34,208 bases of DNA from Acidobacteriota bacterium (GTDB lineage: Bacteria > Acidobacteriota > Terriglobia > 20CM-2-55-15). Shown here one piece after another: positions 23,942 through 33,925 of this stretch. Made by a program: the position numbers and the translations under genes. The DNA is taken from assembly GCA_003222815.1 (NCBI GenBank), contig QHXC01000165.1, positions 1-34,208 on the forward strand, in the 5' to 3' direction. Below the pieces are notes generated by a model. That model saw only the letters and a program-made list of their open reading frames with translations. It searched no databases and was not told the origin of the DNA. The first letter of the stretch is position 1, and the number at the start of each line of letters is the position of its first letter.

Positions 23942-26900
23942 ATGGCCAGATTCTTCATTGATCGTCCGGTCTTCGCGATTGTGATCGCAATCGTGATTGT
24001 GATTTTGGGGGGCGTCGCCATCCCGAATCTACCGGTCGCCACATACCCCGAGCTCGTTCCTCCTGTCGTTCAGATTGTCGCGAACTACCGTGGTGGAAAC
24101 GCGCTCGATCTTGAAAGAACCGTCGCGCAACCGATCGAACAGCAGCTCACGGGACTGGACGGAATGCTCTACTTCTTTTCGCGGAGCTCGAATGACGGTG
24201 TGCTGACCATCGATGTAACTTATGAGCTTGGCACCGACATTGATCTTGCGACGGTCAAAACACAAAACAAAGTCAATGTCGCATTGCCGTCGCTGCCGCC
24301 CGAGGTTCAGCGCGTGGGCGTCACGGTGAAAAAAGTGTCGTCCGCATTCCTGCTGGCCATCGGTGTTTTCGCAAACGATGATCGATACGATTCCCTCTTC
24401 CTCAGTAATTACGCGACGATCAATCTCGTGGACAAGATCGGCAGCATTCCTGGTGTTGGCGACACGCGGCTCGCGGCCACACAAGACTACGGCATGCGAG
24501 TTTGGATCAACCCGGACAAGATGGCAAAGCTTGGGTTAACGGCCACCGACGTGAGCCGGGCAATCCAGTCGCAGAACCGCCAGAACCCCGCCGGCGCGCT
24601 TGGCCAGCCTCCTGCGCCGATGGGCACCGATTTCCAGTATCCGGTGACCGCATCGGGGCGGCTTCTGGAGCCCGCGCAGTTCTCCGACATCATTCTGCGA
24701 GCCGAACCCGATGGATCGCTGCTGCGACTTCGCGACATCGGCCGTGTGGAGCTTGGCGCGCAGGACTACAAATCTTTCAGCTGGCTCACGAAGAAGCCTG
24801 CCGCGGTGATCATCGTGTATCTCTCGCCAGGAGCGAATGCGGTAGACACGGCGAATCGCGTCATCACGTTCCTCGACGACGCGAAGAAGAATTTTCCGGC
24901 AGGCATCGAATACAAAGTCGGTTATGACGCGACCCGATTCGTCCGGGCGGCCATCACCGAAGTCGTTGAAACACTTTTCATCGCGGTGGCGCTAGTCATC
25001 ATCGTCGTCTTCCTGTTTCTCCAGAACTGGCGGGCGACGCTCATTCCGCTGCTGACTGTACCCGTTTCGATCATCGGTACGTTCGCTTTGTTTCCGCTGT
25101 TGGGCTTCTCCATCAACATGACCAGCATGTTCGGTCTCGTACTCGCCATCGGCATCGTGGTCGACGACGCAATCGTGGTTGTCGAGGCGGTACAGCACAA
25201 GATCGACCACGGAATGAGTCCTCGAGAAGCCACGATCCAGGCAATGCGCGAAGTGTCGGGACCCGTCGTCGCCATTGCGCTGATTCTGAGTGCCGTATTC
25301 ATTCCCGTGGCGTTCCTCGGGGGCATTAGCGGCCAAATCTACCGGCAGTTCGCGCTGACGATCGCTGTGTCTGTGTTGATATCCGCGTTCAGCGCCCTTT
25401 CGCTTAGCCCGGCGTTGAGCGTCATGCTGCTTCGGCCGGAAAAGACAACCAGGGGAAACCTCGGCCGCTTCTTCGGCTGGTTCAATCGAGCCTTCGATTG
25501 GTCGACTGGCCGCTATCTCGCTGGTGTTCGAACTTTCATCCGCAGGTCCGCGCTCGCGCTCGTTGCTCTGGGCGCGTTGTTCCTCACCGTGGGGGGCATG
25601 TTCAGAGTTGTCCCGGCCGGTTTCCTTCCAGATGAAGACCAGGGCGTGATCTTCGTTTTAGTGCGGCTGCCGGACGGTGCATCCCTTGAACGGAACGAAA
25701 AGGTCACGGCGGAAGTCGAGAACGTTCTTCTTTCGATACCTGGTGTCCAGGATACGACGACTCTCGGCGGGCTCGACATCACCACGCGGACCAACAGCTC
25801 GAATGTCTCAACAGTCATTGCGGTGTTGAAGCCGTGGGAAGAAAGAAAGTCAGAAGCCCTACAGTTCGGCAACATTCTGACCCAGGCGAATGCGCGCGCA
25901 AGCCGGGTCCAGGGCGCATTCGTCTTTGCTTTCGGATTGCCACCTATTCTGGGCCTTGGAACTTCAGGTGGGTTTGAGTTCATGGTCGAAGACCGCGCGG
26001 GTGTGGATGCCAACAAGCTTGCCGATGCAGCGCAGGCTCTGGTCAACGCTGGCCGGACGCAACCGGCGCTTGGTCCCGTCGCGAATACGTTCCGTGTGGC
26101 CGTGCCAAGTTATCGCGTCGACCTCGATAACGAGAAGGCGCAAACTCTCGGTATTCCCACAAGCGATGTCTACGACTCAATCCAGACTTTCCTGGGCGGC
26201 CTCTACATCAATGACTTCAACCGGTTCGGCCGAACCTGGAGAGTGATCATGCAGGCCGAACCGGAGTATCGCAAACATCCGGACGCGGTGAACCGGTTTC
26301 ACGTCCGCAATGGGAGTGGCGACATGGTGCCATTGAGCACACTGGTTACGATGAATCCAACCAGCGGCCCGGACGTGATCTACCGGTTCAACCGCTATCG
26401 CGCGGCCGAACTCATCGGGCAAACCAAACCGGGCTTCAGTTCCGGCCAGTCCGCGGCGGCAATGGAGGGGATCGCGCGCAAGAACCTGCCATCCGGATTT
26501 GGTTTCGAGTGGACCGGAACGGTTTTTCAGCAAAAGCTGTCGGAAGGCAAGGAGAGTTTCATCTTCGGGTTCGCCGCGATATTGGTCTTCCTGTTCCTGG
26601 CGGCTCAATACGAAAGTTGGGTCATTCCATTTGCCGTCGTTCTGGCGGTACCGCTGGGTGTGCTCGGTGCGCTCACAGGCGTACTCCTCCGCGCCTATGC
26701 GTACGACGTATATACACAGATTGGCATCGTGACGCTCATCGGCCTCGCCTCGAAGAACGCGATTTTGATTGTCGAGTACGCGAGACTGCGGCATGAAAGC
26801 GGCAGATCGATCGTGAAAGCGGCGCTCGCGGCCGCTCAACCGGCGCGCACTCGGGACAACCGTGTTTGCCGGAATGACCGCTGCCACGCTACTCGCCGTG

Positions 26901-27005
26901 TTGTTTGTACCAACGCTGTACGTCGTCACCCAAAAAGTCGCCGAACGCTTGAAGGCCGCGCCACAAGCGGCTCAGCCAGCGCCGGCGCCGGAGGTGGAAG
27001 GATGA
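23942..27005 (+). pseudogene. RND efflux pump (AcrB/MexB type) with TM11 deletion and frameshift
   Basis: Residues 1 to ~965 read like a normal hydrophobe/amphiphile RND pump: ARFFIDRPVFAIVIAIVIVI, PEVQRVGVTV, TM4 GLVLAIGIVVDDAIVVVEAV with the paired Asp of proton transfer, RVVPAGFLPDEDQGV and GLASKNAILIVEYAR with the relay Lys. At about 26838 the family run LRLRPILMT...GAGAAS (roughly 31 residues, TM11) is missing; the continuing RRALGTTVFAGMTAATLLAVLFVPTLYVVTQKVAERLK (TM12) is one frame over and stops at TGA 27003-27005. In the actual frame the ORF runs on 1186 codons to 27502, passing in frame into the outer-membrane factor. Substrate specificity cannot be told. A working pump is unlikely because TM11 and its threonine of the relay are lost. 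Confidence 0.9.
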
Positions 27006-28309
27006 AATACGCGCTAACCCTTTTCATTGCGACGGCAATTTCTATGTCCGGCTGTGTCATGGGACCGAACTACCAGCGTCCCAAGCTGGAGACGCCTCCT
27101 GTATTTCGCGGCGCTGAAGCACCAACAAGCGAAGTTTCGCTTGCCGAAACACGTTGGCCGGATCTCTTCAAAGATCCTATCCTGACTGATTTGATTTCCA
27201 CCGCGCTACAGCAGAACTACGACATGCGGATCGCAGCCGAACGCGTGCTTGAAGCGCGTGCACAGCTCGGCATCACGGGATCCGAGTTGCTCCCCACTGT
27301 TGATGTCAATGGCACGTTCGCAGCAAACCGGAATTCTCAGACCGGTTCGATTCGATTTCTGCCAAGGGGAGTCAGTACCGACGTGAGTTACACGCAGGCT
27401 GGCTTCCATCTTGGCTGGGAACTCGACGTCTGGGGAAGACTGAGACGATTGAAGGAATCGGCACGCGCCGAGTACCTTGCCAGCGAAGAGGCGCGGCGCT
27501 GAGTGACAACGACGTTGGTGGCCGACGTCACAACGGCATATTTGGCGCTGCGCGAATTCGACATGGAACTCGAGATTGCTCGAAAATTCCTGCGGTCCGC
27601 CACAGCGCAGATCGCCGCATCCGACCGCCTCATGGCACAGGAAGAAAATGCAGTGAGCGTTCTGCTCGGTAAGGCGCCCGCCGATGTTCCGCGCGGGAAA
27701 AGACTCGACGAGCTTGCTGCTCCCGCAGAAGTGCCGGCAGGTCTTCCGTCAAGTTTGCTCGCAAGGCGCCCCGACATTCGAGAGGCTGAGCAGAAGTTGA
27801 TCGCCGCGAATGCTCAGATTGGCGCCGCTCGGGCCCTGTACTTTCCCGAGATCTCACTGACGGGCTTCATGGGAGGCCAGAGCCGCGCTTTGACGGATTT
27901 GTTCACCGGCCCGGCCCGACAGTGGAACTTCAATCCATTCGTCAGCCTGCCCATCTTTAACGCCGGGCGCCTTCGGTCCAATGTGAAGCTGACGGAGTCG
28001 ATCCAACGCGAAGCGCTGGCCCAATACGAGAAGAGCGTTCAGACGTCATTTCGAGAGGTCTCGGATGCCCTGATCGCACATCGCAAAACCACCGAGCAAC
28101 TGGAACAGGAGCAGCTTCTCGTCAACGCACTACGCGAATCGAGCCGTCTTTCCCTTGTTCGGTATCAGGGAGGAATCGATAGCTACCTCCAGGTGCTCGA
28201 CGCAGAACGAAATTTGTTTCAGGGCGAACTCGTCGAAGCGCAACTTCAGCGTGATGTCCTGCTGTCCTTTGTTCAACTGTATCGCGCCCTTGGCGGGGGC
28301 TGGCAATGA
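27002..28309 (+). pseudogene. NodT/OprM-type outer-membrane factor lipoprotein with in-frame stop and internal deletion
   Basis: ATG 27002 overlaps the original stop of the pump (ATGA) behind GGAGG and GGAAGG. The N-terminus KYALTLFIATAISMSGCVMGPNYQRPKLETP has a lipobox (Cys18) and the GPNYxRP opening of the family. DPILTDLISTALQQNYDMRIAAERVLEARAQLG is OEP-type. After EEARR a TGA (27500-27502) interrupts the frame, where relatives read ARRGV; a single GGA-to-TGA change would explain it. The frame then continues from 27503 (TLVADVTTAYLALREFDMELEIA), but roughly 35-40 residues of the family (the segment before SAQI...QENAVSVLLG) are missing after KFLRS. The C-terminal half (RRPDIREAEQKLIAANAQIGAARALYFPEISLTG...) is good. 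TolC-like channel; product as read would be two fragments. Confidence 0.85.
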
Positions 28310-28539
28310 TGAAAGGATGCCCCCTTTTGGCAGTCCCTTACCTATCCGCTGTTTCCGGCGGGCGTCAGCCTTGGATGAGATCTTTCATTGGATTCGCCTG
28401 GCAATGACAATGACAACACGTCTTTTGACCTGAACACGCCGTGGAGACTAGAATGCCAGGCAACACCAATAAGAGTGAGATCTGGGTCTCCGTGTGAAGG
28501 AGGTACTGCAGGCTTAAGGCTTGAAGGAGGCGAATAGTG

Positions 28540-29769
28540 ATGAATCGCTGGCAAGTCGTAGCAGGCGGCGTATCAATGAATCTGGCGCTCGGTTCGCTCT
28601 ACGCGTGGAGCGTATTCGTGCTTCCGCTGGAGAAGGAGTTCGGCTGGACGCGGGCGCAGACCTCATGGGTGTTTACCATCGCCGTGTTGACGTTTGCGGC
28701 GACGTTCATTCTAGCCGGACGGATCCAGGACGCGCGGGGGCCGCGGATCTGCGCGCTTTTCGGGGCAGTCCTGGTCTCGGCGGGATTTTTTCTGGCCAGC
28801 TTCACGACTTCGCTTCTATTCCTCTATGTAATCTTCGGCGTCGTGGTCGGCGCCGGGAACGGGTTCGGTTACTCCACGCCGACGCCGGTCGCATCCAAAT
28901 GGTTTCCGGACAAGCGTGGGCTCGTCGTCGGCTTGATGGTTGGAGGGTATGGCGCGAGTTCGGCGATTCTCGGCCCGGTGGCGACGAACCTGATCGCATC
29001 CATGGGCTGGCGTCCGACGTTTCGTCTCCTGGGCGGGTTGTTTTTTGTCATGGGACTGATCGGCGCCTGGCTGCTGAAAAATCCGCCCGCAGGCTATCGG
29101 CCGGCAGGATGGAATCCTCAAGCTGCGGCGGCAACCCAGCGACGGGACTATTCGCCAGGCGAAATGCTCAGGACACTCCAGTTCTACTTCCTCTGGTTCG
29201 CCTATTGTCTAGGCGCAACAGCCGGCCTGATGACCATTAGCCAACTGGTGCCATTTGCGCGATCTGCCGGGCTTACTGCCGCCGCGGCGACCTTTGCCAT
29301 TACTGTCGGGGCCGTCGGCAACGCCGGAGGGCGGATTCTATCGGGATGGCTCTCGGATGCGTTGGGACGCTTGACGACGCTCCGCGTCATGGTGCTGGGC
29401 TCCGCGGTTGCGATGCCCGCCCTATTCATCTGGCGGGAGCAGGTGCTCTTGCTCTACGTCCTCGTCGCCGTCGTGTATTGGTGTTACGGAACCCAGTTGT
29501 CCGTGTTCGCGTCGACCACGGCCGATCTATATGGAACACGGAATCTCGGAATGAACTACGGGCTGCTCTTTACCGCATGGGGCGCGGCCGGCATTATCGG
29601 ACCTATTATCGCGGCGCGCGTGTTTGATGCCCTGGGCGACTATCGCTATGCCTTTTATGCCGCAAGCGCGTTGGCGCTGGTGGCGTTTGCCTCCTTGATA
29701 CTGGCTGGAACCACGCGCTCGACGGTCGCCGGCATTGAGGCGCAACCCGCTCGCGCGGCCAGGCACTAA
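28540..29769 (+). CDS. MFS transporter, oxalate/formate antiporter-like (OFA) family
   Basis: A 409-residue, twelve-span major facilitator. ATG 28540 (or the GTG just before it) follows AAGGAGG. NRWQVVAGGVSMNLALGSLYAWSVFVLPLEKEFGWTRAQTSWVF is the typical OFA opening with the Leu-Tyr-Ala-Trp-Ser-Val-Phe motif, followed by GPRICALFGAVLVSAGF and GFGYSTPTPVASKWFPDKRGLVVGLMVGGYG, then the second half with GRILSGWLSDALGR. The family moves small mono- or dicarboxylates such as oxalate, formate, lactate. It is convergent with malonyl-CoA decarboxylase, 27 bp apart, which would make malonate or a related dicarboxylate a fair guess for its substrate, though unproved. It appears intact. Confidence 0.88.
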   Translation: MNRWQVVAGGVSMNLALGSLYAWSVFVLPLEKEFGWTRAQTSWVFTIAVLTFAATFILAGRIQDARGPRICALFGAVLVSAGFFLASFTTSLLFLYVIFGVVVGAGNGFGYSTPTPVASKWFPDKRGLVVGLMVGGYGASSAILGPVATNLIASMGWRPTFRLLGGLFFVMGLIGAWLLKNPPAGYRPAGWNPQAAAATQRRDYSPGEMLRTLQFYFLWFAYCLGATAGLMTISQLVPFARSAGLTAAAATFAITVGAVGNAGGRILSGWLSDALGRLTTLRVMVLGSAVAMPALFIWREQVLLLYVLVAVVYWCYGTQLSVFASTTADLYGTRNLGMNYGLLFTAWGAAGIIGPIIAARVFDALGDYRYAFYAASALALVAFASLILAGTTRSTVAGIEAQPARAARH

Positions 29770-29795
29770 ATAGCCAGGGGCTGCGCCCAGCACCG

Positions 29796-31130
29796 TCAAG
29801 CGATGCGTGGGCGTTTCTTGACCAACTGCTCGATGGCCGAGGAATGAACGATTTCATTGTCGTTGACGTATACCTCGTGGTTGCGCGCGACGGCTTTGCG
29901 ATCGTAGAGATAGTTCACCAACAGACCCGCGGACTCGCGTAGTCCTTTCTCCGACCGATCGCCCAGCCAGTTGATCCGCTCCAGCCGGGCGCCATTCCGC
30001 AGATGGAACCGGGCCACAGCATCGCGCGGCTCATCGCCGCGCCTGGCGTTCAGGAGATAGTACGCACAGAGGTACATGAGCAGCGGCTTCAGTTGCTGTA
30101 CCTTCGAATCGCTTTCAACCCAGGAGTGATCGGTGAGGTGTGAAAGGCATGAGCGCTCGGACTCCGAAAACTTGATTGTGGACTGCGGCGCTGCCAGTTC
30201 CTCGTTCAACCACGCACGGAATCCCGGTACCGGCGAGAGCGTCGCGTAGTACTTGAGACTCGGGATCTCCTCCGCCAGACTGTCCGTGACTTGCTTGATC
30301 AGGAAATTGCCGAAGGACACGCCCGACAGTCCCGGCTGGCAGTTGTTGATGGAATAGAAGATGGCCGCGTCCGGTTTGAATTCGAAGTCCTGGTCCGGAA
30401 CCTTGGCTGAGAGCACTTTCTGGATCGAACTGGCCAATCCCGTGACAAGGGCAACCTCGACGTATATAAGCGGTTCGTCAGGTAGCGCTGGATGAAAGAA
30501 CGCGAAACAACGCCGGTCATCGGCAAGGCGCCGGCGCAGGTCATCCCATCCCCGAATTTGGTGTACCGACTCGTACTCAATGAGCTTTTCCAAAATCAAC
30601 GCAGGCGTCTTCCAACTGATGCGTTCGACCCGCAGGAAGCCTCGATTGAACCACGATCGTAAAAGGTGCACCACGTCACCGTCGATGGGCCTGAGATCAG
30701 CATGGTCAGCGAGCATGCCGAGAAGATCCTGGCGCATCGAGACAATGGAGGCTGTACCGTCTGGTCCCATGTTCAATAGACGAAACAACTCCAGCCGCGG
30801 GGATTCCACCGCGGCCTCGAGGGCCGCTAGCGTATTCGAGTTCGGCTCCCTCTGATAAGCGGCGATGGCCTGGTTGAGACGTTCGGTATCCGGCATGAAT
30901 TCCGTGAGCAGGCGTTTAAAAAACTTGAGCCGGCTCCCGCTTGAAAGGACCTTGTAGGTCGTCAGGATCTCATGGGCGAGGGAAATCGCCGAAGCCTCTC
31001 CTTTCAGATGAAGCAACCGCTTGCACATGGCCAAGACGTCTTCGTGGCGCCGGCCCGCTGTACGTTCAAAGATCTCCAGACCTCCCGCGGCAAGAGTCAG
31101 GATGATGTCTCTCCATGAACTCGTTTTCAT
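29796..31130 (-). CDS. Malonyl-CoA decarboxylase
   Basis: The ORF track starts at 31157; GAGGTGAGT directly before ATG 31130 suggests that start, giving 444 residues. The protein fits eukaryote-type malonyl-CoA decarboxylase (MLYCD family): an N-terminal helical domain (TERLNQAIAAYQREPN, ESPRLELFRLLNM), then the GNAT-like catalytic domain with FFHPALPDEPLIYVEVALV, DAAIFYSINNCQPGLSGVSFGNFLIKQV, YATLSPVPGF, the His/Ser region near VARFHLRNGARLERINWLGDRSEKGL and ESAGLLVNYLY. It turns malonyl-CoA into acetyl-CoA and CO2, controlling fatty-acid precursor levels or allowing growth on malonate. No malonyl-CoA synthetase lies in the window; the OFA-type transporter is the only neighbour that could fit. 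Confidence 0.93.
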   Translation of the reverse strand: MKTSSWRDIILTLAAGGLEIFERTAGRRHEDVLAMCKRLLHLKGEASAISLAHEILTTYKVLSSGSRLKFFKRLLTEFMPDTERLNQAIAAYQREPNSNTLAALEAAVESPRLELFRLLNMGPDGTASIVSMRQDLLGMLADHADLRPIDGDVVHLLRSWFNRGFLRVERISWKTPALILEKLIEYESVHQIRGWDDLRRRLADDRRCFAFFHPALPDEPLIYVEVALVTGLASSIQKVLSAKVPDQDFEFKPDAAIFYSINNCQPGLSGVSFGNFLIKQVTDSLAEEIPSLKYYATLSPVPGFRAWLNEELAAPQSTIKFSESERSCLSHLTDHSWVESDSKVQQLKPLLMYLCAYYLLNARRGDEPRDAVARFHLRNGARLERINWLGDRSEKGLRESAGLLVNYLYDRKAVARNHEVYVNDNEIVHSSAIEQLVKKRPRIA

Positions 31131-31412
31131 ACTCACCTCGGCCAGACTACCCGACAACTATAGGTCCCGGTAACGATACGGCCACAATCAAAAAATTATT
31201 CTGCTGGAACTTGGACGCAGGCATAAAGCCCGCGGCTACGAGCCCACCAGAACGCTTCGGCAACTTTGTTCCAGCGATCCGGGTGGGATAGAATCCAGTT
31301 TCACGGCCGCAAACCCCGGTTTAATATGTTCCCGAGCTTCGAACATGCTGAAAAATGGGACCGGCTGATGAAACAAAAGGTCAGCGGACCGGAATCGAAA
31401 ACGGGAGACAAC

Positions 31413-32735
31413 ATGACCACCATGACTCGTCGCGAACATATGAAAGGCCTGCTCGGTCTAGCGGCGTCGTTGAGCCTTCCTCAGCAAGCACGCACTGCGG
31501 AAGAAGCTCCGATTCCGCCGCAGGGCATTGGACGCCGCATCCGTCATCTGTCGTACAGCGATCTTGGCGGTCGTCCGGACAGCGTCCAGGTTATGCTCAA
31601 CCGCCGCCATGTTTATGTCGGCCACATGTTCAGTAACGGCGTGACGATCCTGGATGCCGCGGATCCGCGCCGGTTGAAGCCTGTCGGCTTTTTCACCGGC
31701 GGCGACTACACACGGACGCATCACCTCCAGGTTGCCGAAGATATGCTGCTTCTGGCTAATGGCGCGAACATTGTGGCGATGCAGTCCTACGACAACCTGC
31801 GCGGCTATTTCGAGAATGCGCTTGCCGACAGCATCACCAACCGTAAGAAATTCCGTTCGGGCCTGAGCATTCACGACATTTCCCGGCCTGCGGAGATGAA
31901 GGAGATTGCCTTTCTGGAAATGCAAGGCTTCGGCATCAACCGCCTGTGGTGGCCGGGGGGACGCTACGCCTTCGTTGCAGCGCATTTCGATGGCTTTACC
32001 GACCACATTCTCTGCATCGTCGACCTCAAGAACATCACGAAGCCCGAGATTGTGTCGCGTTGGTGGCTGCCCGGCATGAATCGGGCGGCCGGCGAGACGC
32101 CGACGCTGTCCACGGGCCGCCGCGCTGCTCTGCATCACATGCTCACGGCCGGCAATCGCGGCTACGGCGCCTGGCGCGATGGCGGGCTCACCGTTCACGA
32201 TATCAGTGACCCGACCAAGCCGACGCTGCTCTCCCACATCAACTGGTCTCCGCCTTTTCCCGGCGGTACCCACACGGCACTGCCCTTGCCCGGCCGCAGT
32301 CTGGCAGTCGTGGCCGATGAAGCGAACGCCGAGATGTGCGCCAAGGGCACGTTTTATACATTCGTCGTGGATATGCGCGCGCCGGAAAACCCGGTGCCGA
32401 TCTCGACTTTGCCCACCCCAAAGGAAAGGAACTTCTGCGCGCTCGGTACTTTCGGTCCGCACAACCTGCATGAGAATCGGCCAGGTAGCTTTCGCAGCGA
32501 GGAGACCGTCTTCGCGACCTACAACAATGCCGGCGTGCGTGTGTTCGATATCAAGGACGCCTTCGCGCCAAAGGAAATCGCCTACTGGGTACCACCGGCG
32601 CCGAAGAGGTTGATCGATCCGCGCCCTAACGTCGCGCTCGCAGCGAAGGCTGCCGACATCTACGTCACGACCGATGGACTCATGTATATCAGTGACTGGA
32701 ATGCCGGCTTAAACGTCCTGCAATACGAAGGGTGA
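31413..32735 (+). CDS. Tat-exported LVIVD-repeat beta-propeller protein
   Basis: The ORF track starts at 31266; ATG 31413 follows GGGAG by 7 nt and precedes a twin-arginine signal (TTMTRREHMKGLLGLAASLSLPQQ), giving 440 residues. The body is a propeller with LVIVD-type blades: HVYVGHMFSNGVTILDAADPRRLKPVGFF, GLSIHDISRPAEMKEIAFLEMQG, HILCIVDLKNITKPEIVSRWWLPG, GLTVHDISDPTKPTLLSHINW, AGVRVFDIKDAFAPKEIAYWVPP and YISDWNAGLNVLQY. LVIVD proteins are secreted and may bind partners or carbohydrates; function is unknown. It is followed by the LigJ-like amidohydrolase and an ABC substrate-binding protein in the same direction, so they may form one regulon. Confidence 0.85.
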   Translation: MTTMTRREHMKGLLGLAASLSLPQQARTAEEAPIPPQGIGRRIRHLSYSDLGGRPDSVQVMLNRRHVYVGHMFSNGVTILDAADPRRLKPVGFFTGGDYTRTHHLQVAEDMLLLANGANIVAMQSYDNLRGYFENALADSITNRKKFRSGLSIHDISRPAEMKEIAFLEMQGFGINRLWWPGGRYAFVAAHFDGFTDHILCIVDLKNITKPEIVSRWWLPGMNRAAGETPTLSTGRRAALHHMLTAGNRGYGAWRDGGLTVHDISDPTKPTLLSHINWSPPFPGGTHTALPLPGRSLAVVADEANAEMCAKGTFYTFVVDMRAPENPVPISTLPTPKERNFCALGTFGPHNLHENRPGSFRSEETVFATYNNAGVRVFDIKDAFAPKEIAYWVPPAPKRLIDPRPNVALAAKAADIYVTTDGLMYISDWNAGLNVLQYEG

Positions 32736-32792
32736 AGTCCTCGCGCCACGCTCAGAGTGTTGTATTAAGGTTGCTCACCTGGAGGGCGCAGC

Positions 32793-32846
32793 ATGACTAA
32801 ATTCATTATTTTCTCACCCTACAACAAAGAAATGTTTGTGTGGTAA
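32793..32846 (+). CDS. Possible 17-residue leader peptide upstream of the LigJ-like gene
   Basis: ATG 32793 follows GGAGGG and gives TKFIIFSPYNKEMFVW before TAA. The stop lies 21 bp before the next start, which has its own GGAGGAAAG. It may be a leader peptide or the stump of a lost gene; only the good Shine-Dalgarno argues for translation. Confidence 0.25.
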   Translation: MTKFIIFSPYNKEMFVW

Positions 32847-32867
32847 CGGCATAATACGGAGGAAAGA

Positions 32868-33869
32868 ATGGTAATCGATGCACACGCGCACGTCACGGCG
32901 CCCGACAGTTTATATGTATACAAAGCCGGGCTGCTTGCGCACCGTGGCGGCCACGGCCGGGGCAGCGTTGGTGCAACGGATCAGGACCTCATCGACGCGC
33001 TGAACAAGCCTGTTTTTGGAGGCTCATCTCACTTGCAACAACTGAAAGAGGCGGGAACCGACATGCAGATCATATCGCCCCGCCCGTACCAGATGATGCA
33101 CAGCGAGCACCCGAAGCTCGTAACCTGGTACATCGAAGAGACGAACAACATCATTGCGCAAGAGGTGAAGCTGTTCCCGAAGGTTTTCCGTGGTGTATGC
33201 GGATTGCCGCAGAGCCCGAGTGTGCCGATCAAGAATTGTCTTCCTTACCTCGAGCGTTGCGTTAAGGAACAGGGATTCGTTGGCTGTCTGCTCAATCCGG
33301 ATCCCGGTGAGTGCAGCGGCGTGGAAACGCCCGCGCTTGGTGAACGATACTGGTATCCCCTTTATGAGAAGCTCGTCGAGCTCGACATCCCCGGCCACAT
33401 CCACTCGGCGGGCTGCCGTTCGGAACGGCTGACCTACTCCCTTCATTTCATCAATGAAGAAAATATTGCCGTGGTTTCATTGCTGAATTCGAATGTGTTC
33501 TCGGATTTCCCGACACTCAAGATCCTTGTTTCCCATGGCGGCGGAGCGATTCCCTATCAGTTCGCCCGCTTTGAAGCCGCCGCCTTGCGGCGCGGAGGTC
33601 CGCGCTTCTCTGACAAGATGCGTCATCTGTATTACGACACCGTACTGTACTCGGCAGAGGCTCTTGCCCTGCTGTTCAAAACGGTAGGCCCCGATCGCTG
33701 TCTGTTCGGCACAGAAAGGCCAGGCGTCGGCACCGTCAAGGATCCCAAAACTGGAAAGTGGCTGGACGAAACGCGGCACATCATCGAAGGTTTCGAGTGG
33801 CTGAGCCCAGCCGAAAAGAAAATGATCTTTGAAGACAACGCGAAAAAAGTCTTCAAGCTCGACGGGTAA
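32868..33869 (+). CDS. Amidohydrolase-2 family protein, 4-oxalomesaconate hydratase (LigJ)-like
   Basis: A 333-residue TIM-barrel metalloenzyme with a good GGAGGAAAG Shine-Dalgarno. Metal ligands: VIDAHAHVT (HxH, residues 6 and 8), PGHIHSAG (His) and LVSHGGGAIPYQFARFE (His). The C-terminal YYDTVLYSAEALALLFKTVGPDRCLFGTERPGVGTVKDPKTG resembles LigJ-type 4-oxalomesaconate hydratases, which have Glu-Arg/Glu-Met-type text here rather than the Asp of decarboxylases. LigJ acts in protocatechuate 4,5-cleavage, adding water to 4-oxalomesaconate. An alternative is a related decarboxylase or uncharacterised amidohydrolase. No other lig genes are in view; the LVIVD gene is upstream and an uptake protein downstream. 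Confidence 0.82.
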   Translation: MVIDAHAHVTAPDSLYVYKAGLLAHRGGHGRGSVGATDQDLIDALNKPVFGGSSHLQQLKEAGTDMQIISPRPYQMMHSEHPKLVTWYIEETNNIIAQEVKLFPKVFRGVCGLPQSPSVPIKNCLPYLERCVKEQGFVGCLLNPDPGECSGVETPALGERYWYPLYEKLVELDIPGHIHSAGCRSERLTYSLHFINEENIAVVSLLNSNVFSDFPTLKILVSHGGGAIPYQFARFEAAALRRGGPRFSDKMRHLYYDTVLYSAEALALLFKTVGPDRCLFGTERPGVGTVKDPKTGKWLDETRHIIEGFEWLSPAEKKMIFEDNAKKVFKLDG

Positions 33870-33889
33870 TGGGGATAAAGGCGTCTTTT

Positions 33890-33925
33890 GGAAATTGGGG
33901 ACCTAGGGCTACGTCCCCAATTCCC
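33890..33925. repeat. Intergenic hairpin after the LigJ-like gene
   Basis: GGAAATTGGGGAC (33890-33902) pairs with GTCCCCAATTCCC (33913-33925), 12 of 13 positions, with a 10-nt loop. The outer bases CTTTTGGAAAT and ATTTCCGAAAG extend the symmetry. It may work as a terminator between this gene and the ABC protein, but there is no clear T tract, and such stems are also dispersed repeats. Confidence 0.55.

Noticed and set aside
27500-27502. TGA in the outer-membrane factor as selenocysteine or readthrough codon
   Set aside because: The family has Gly or Ala here, no cysteine; there is no SECIS-like hairpin, and the gene carries another deletion, so a nonsense mutation is more likely.
31458-32471. 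337-codon minus-strand ORF opposite the LVIVD gene
   Set aside because: Antisense shadow of the LVIVD propeller, without signal, motifs or Shine-Dalgarno.
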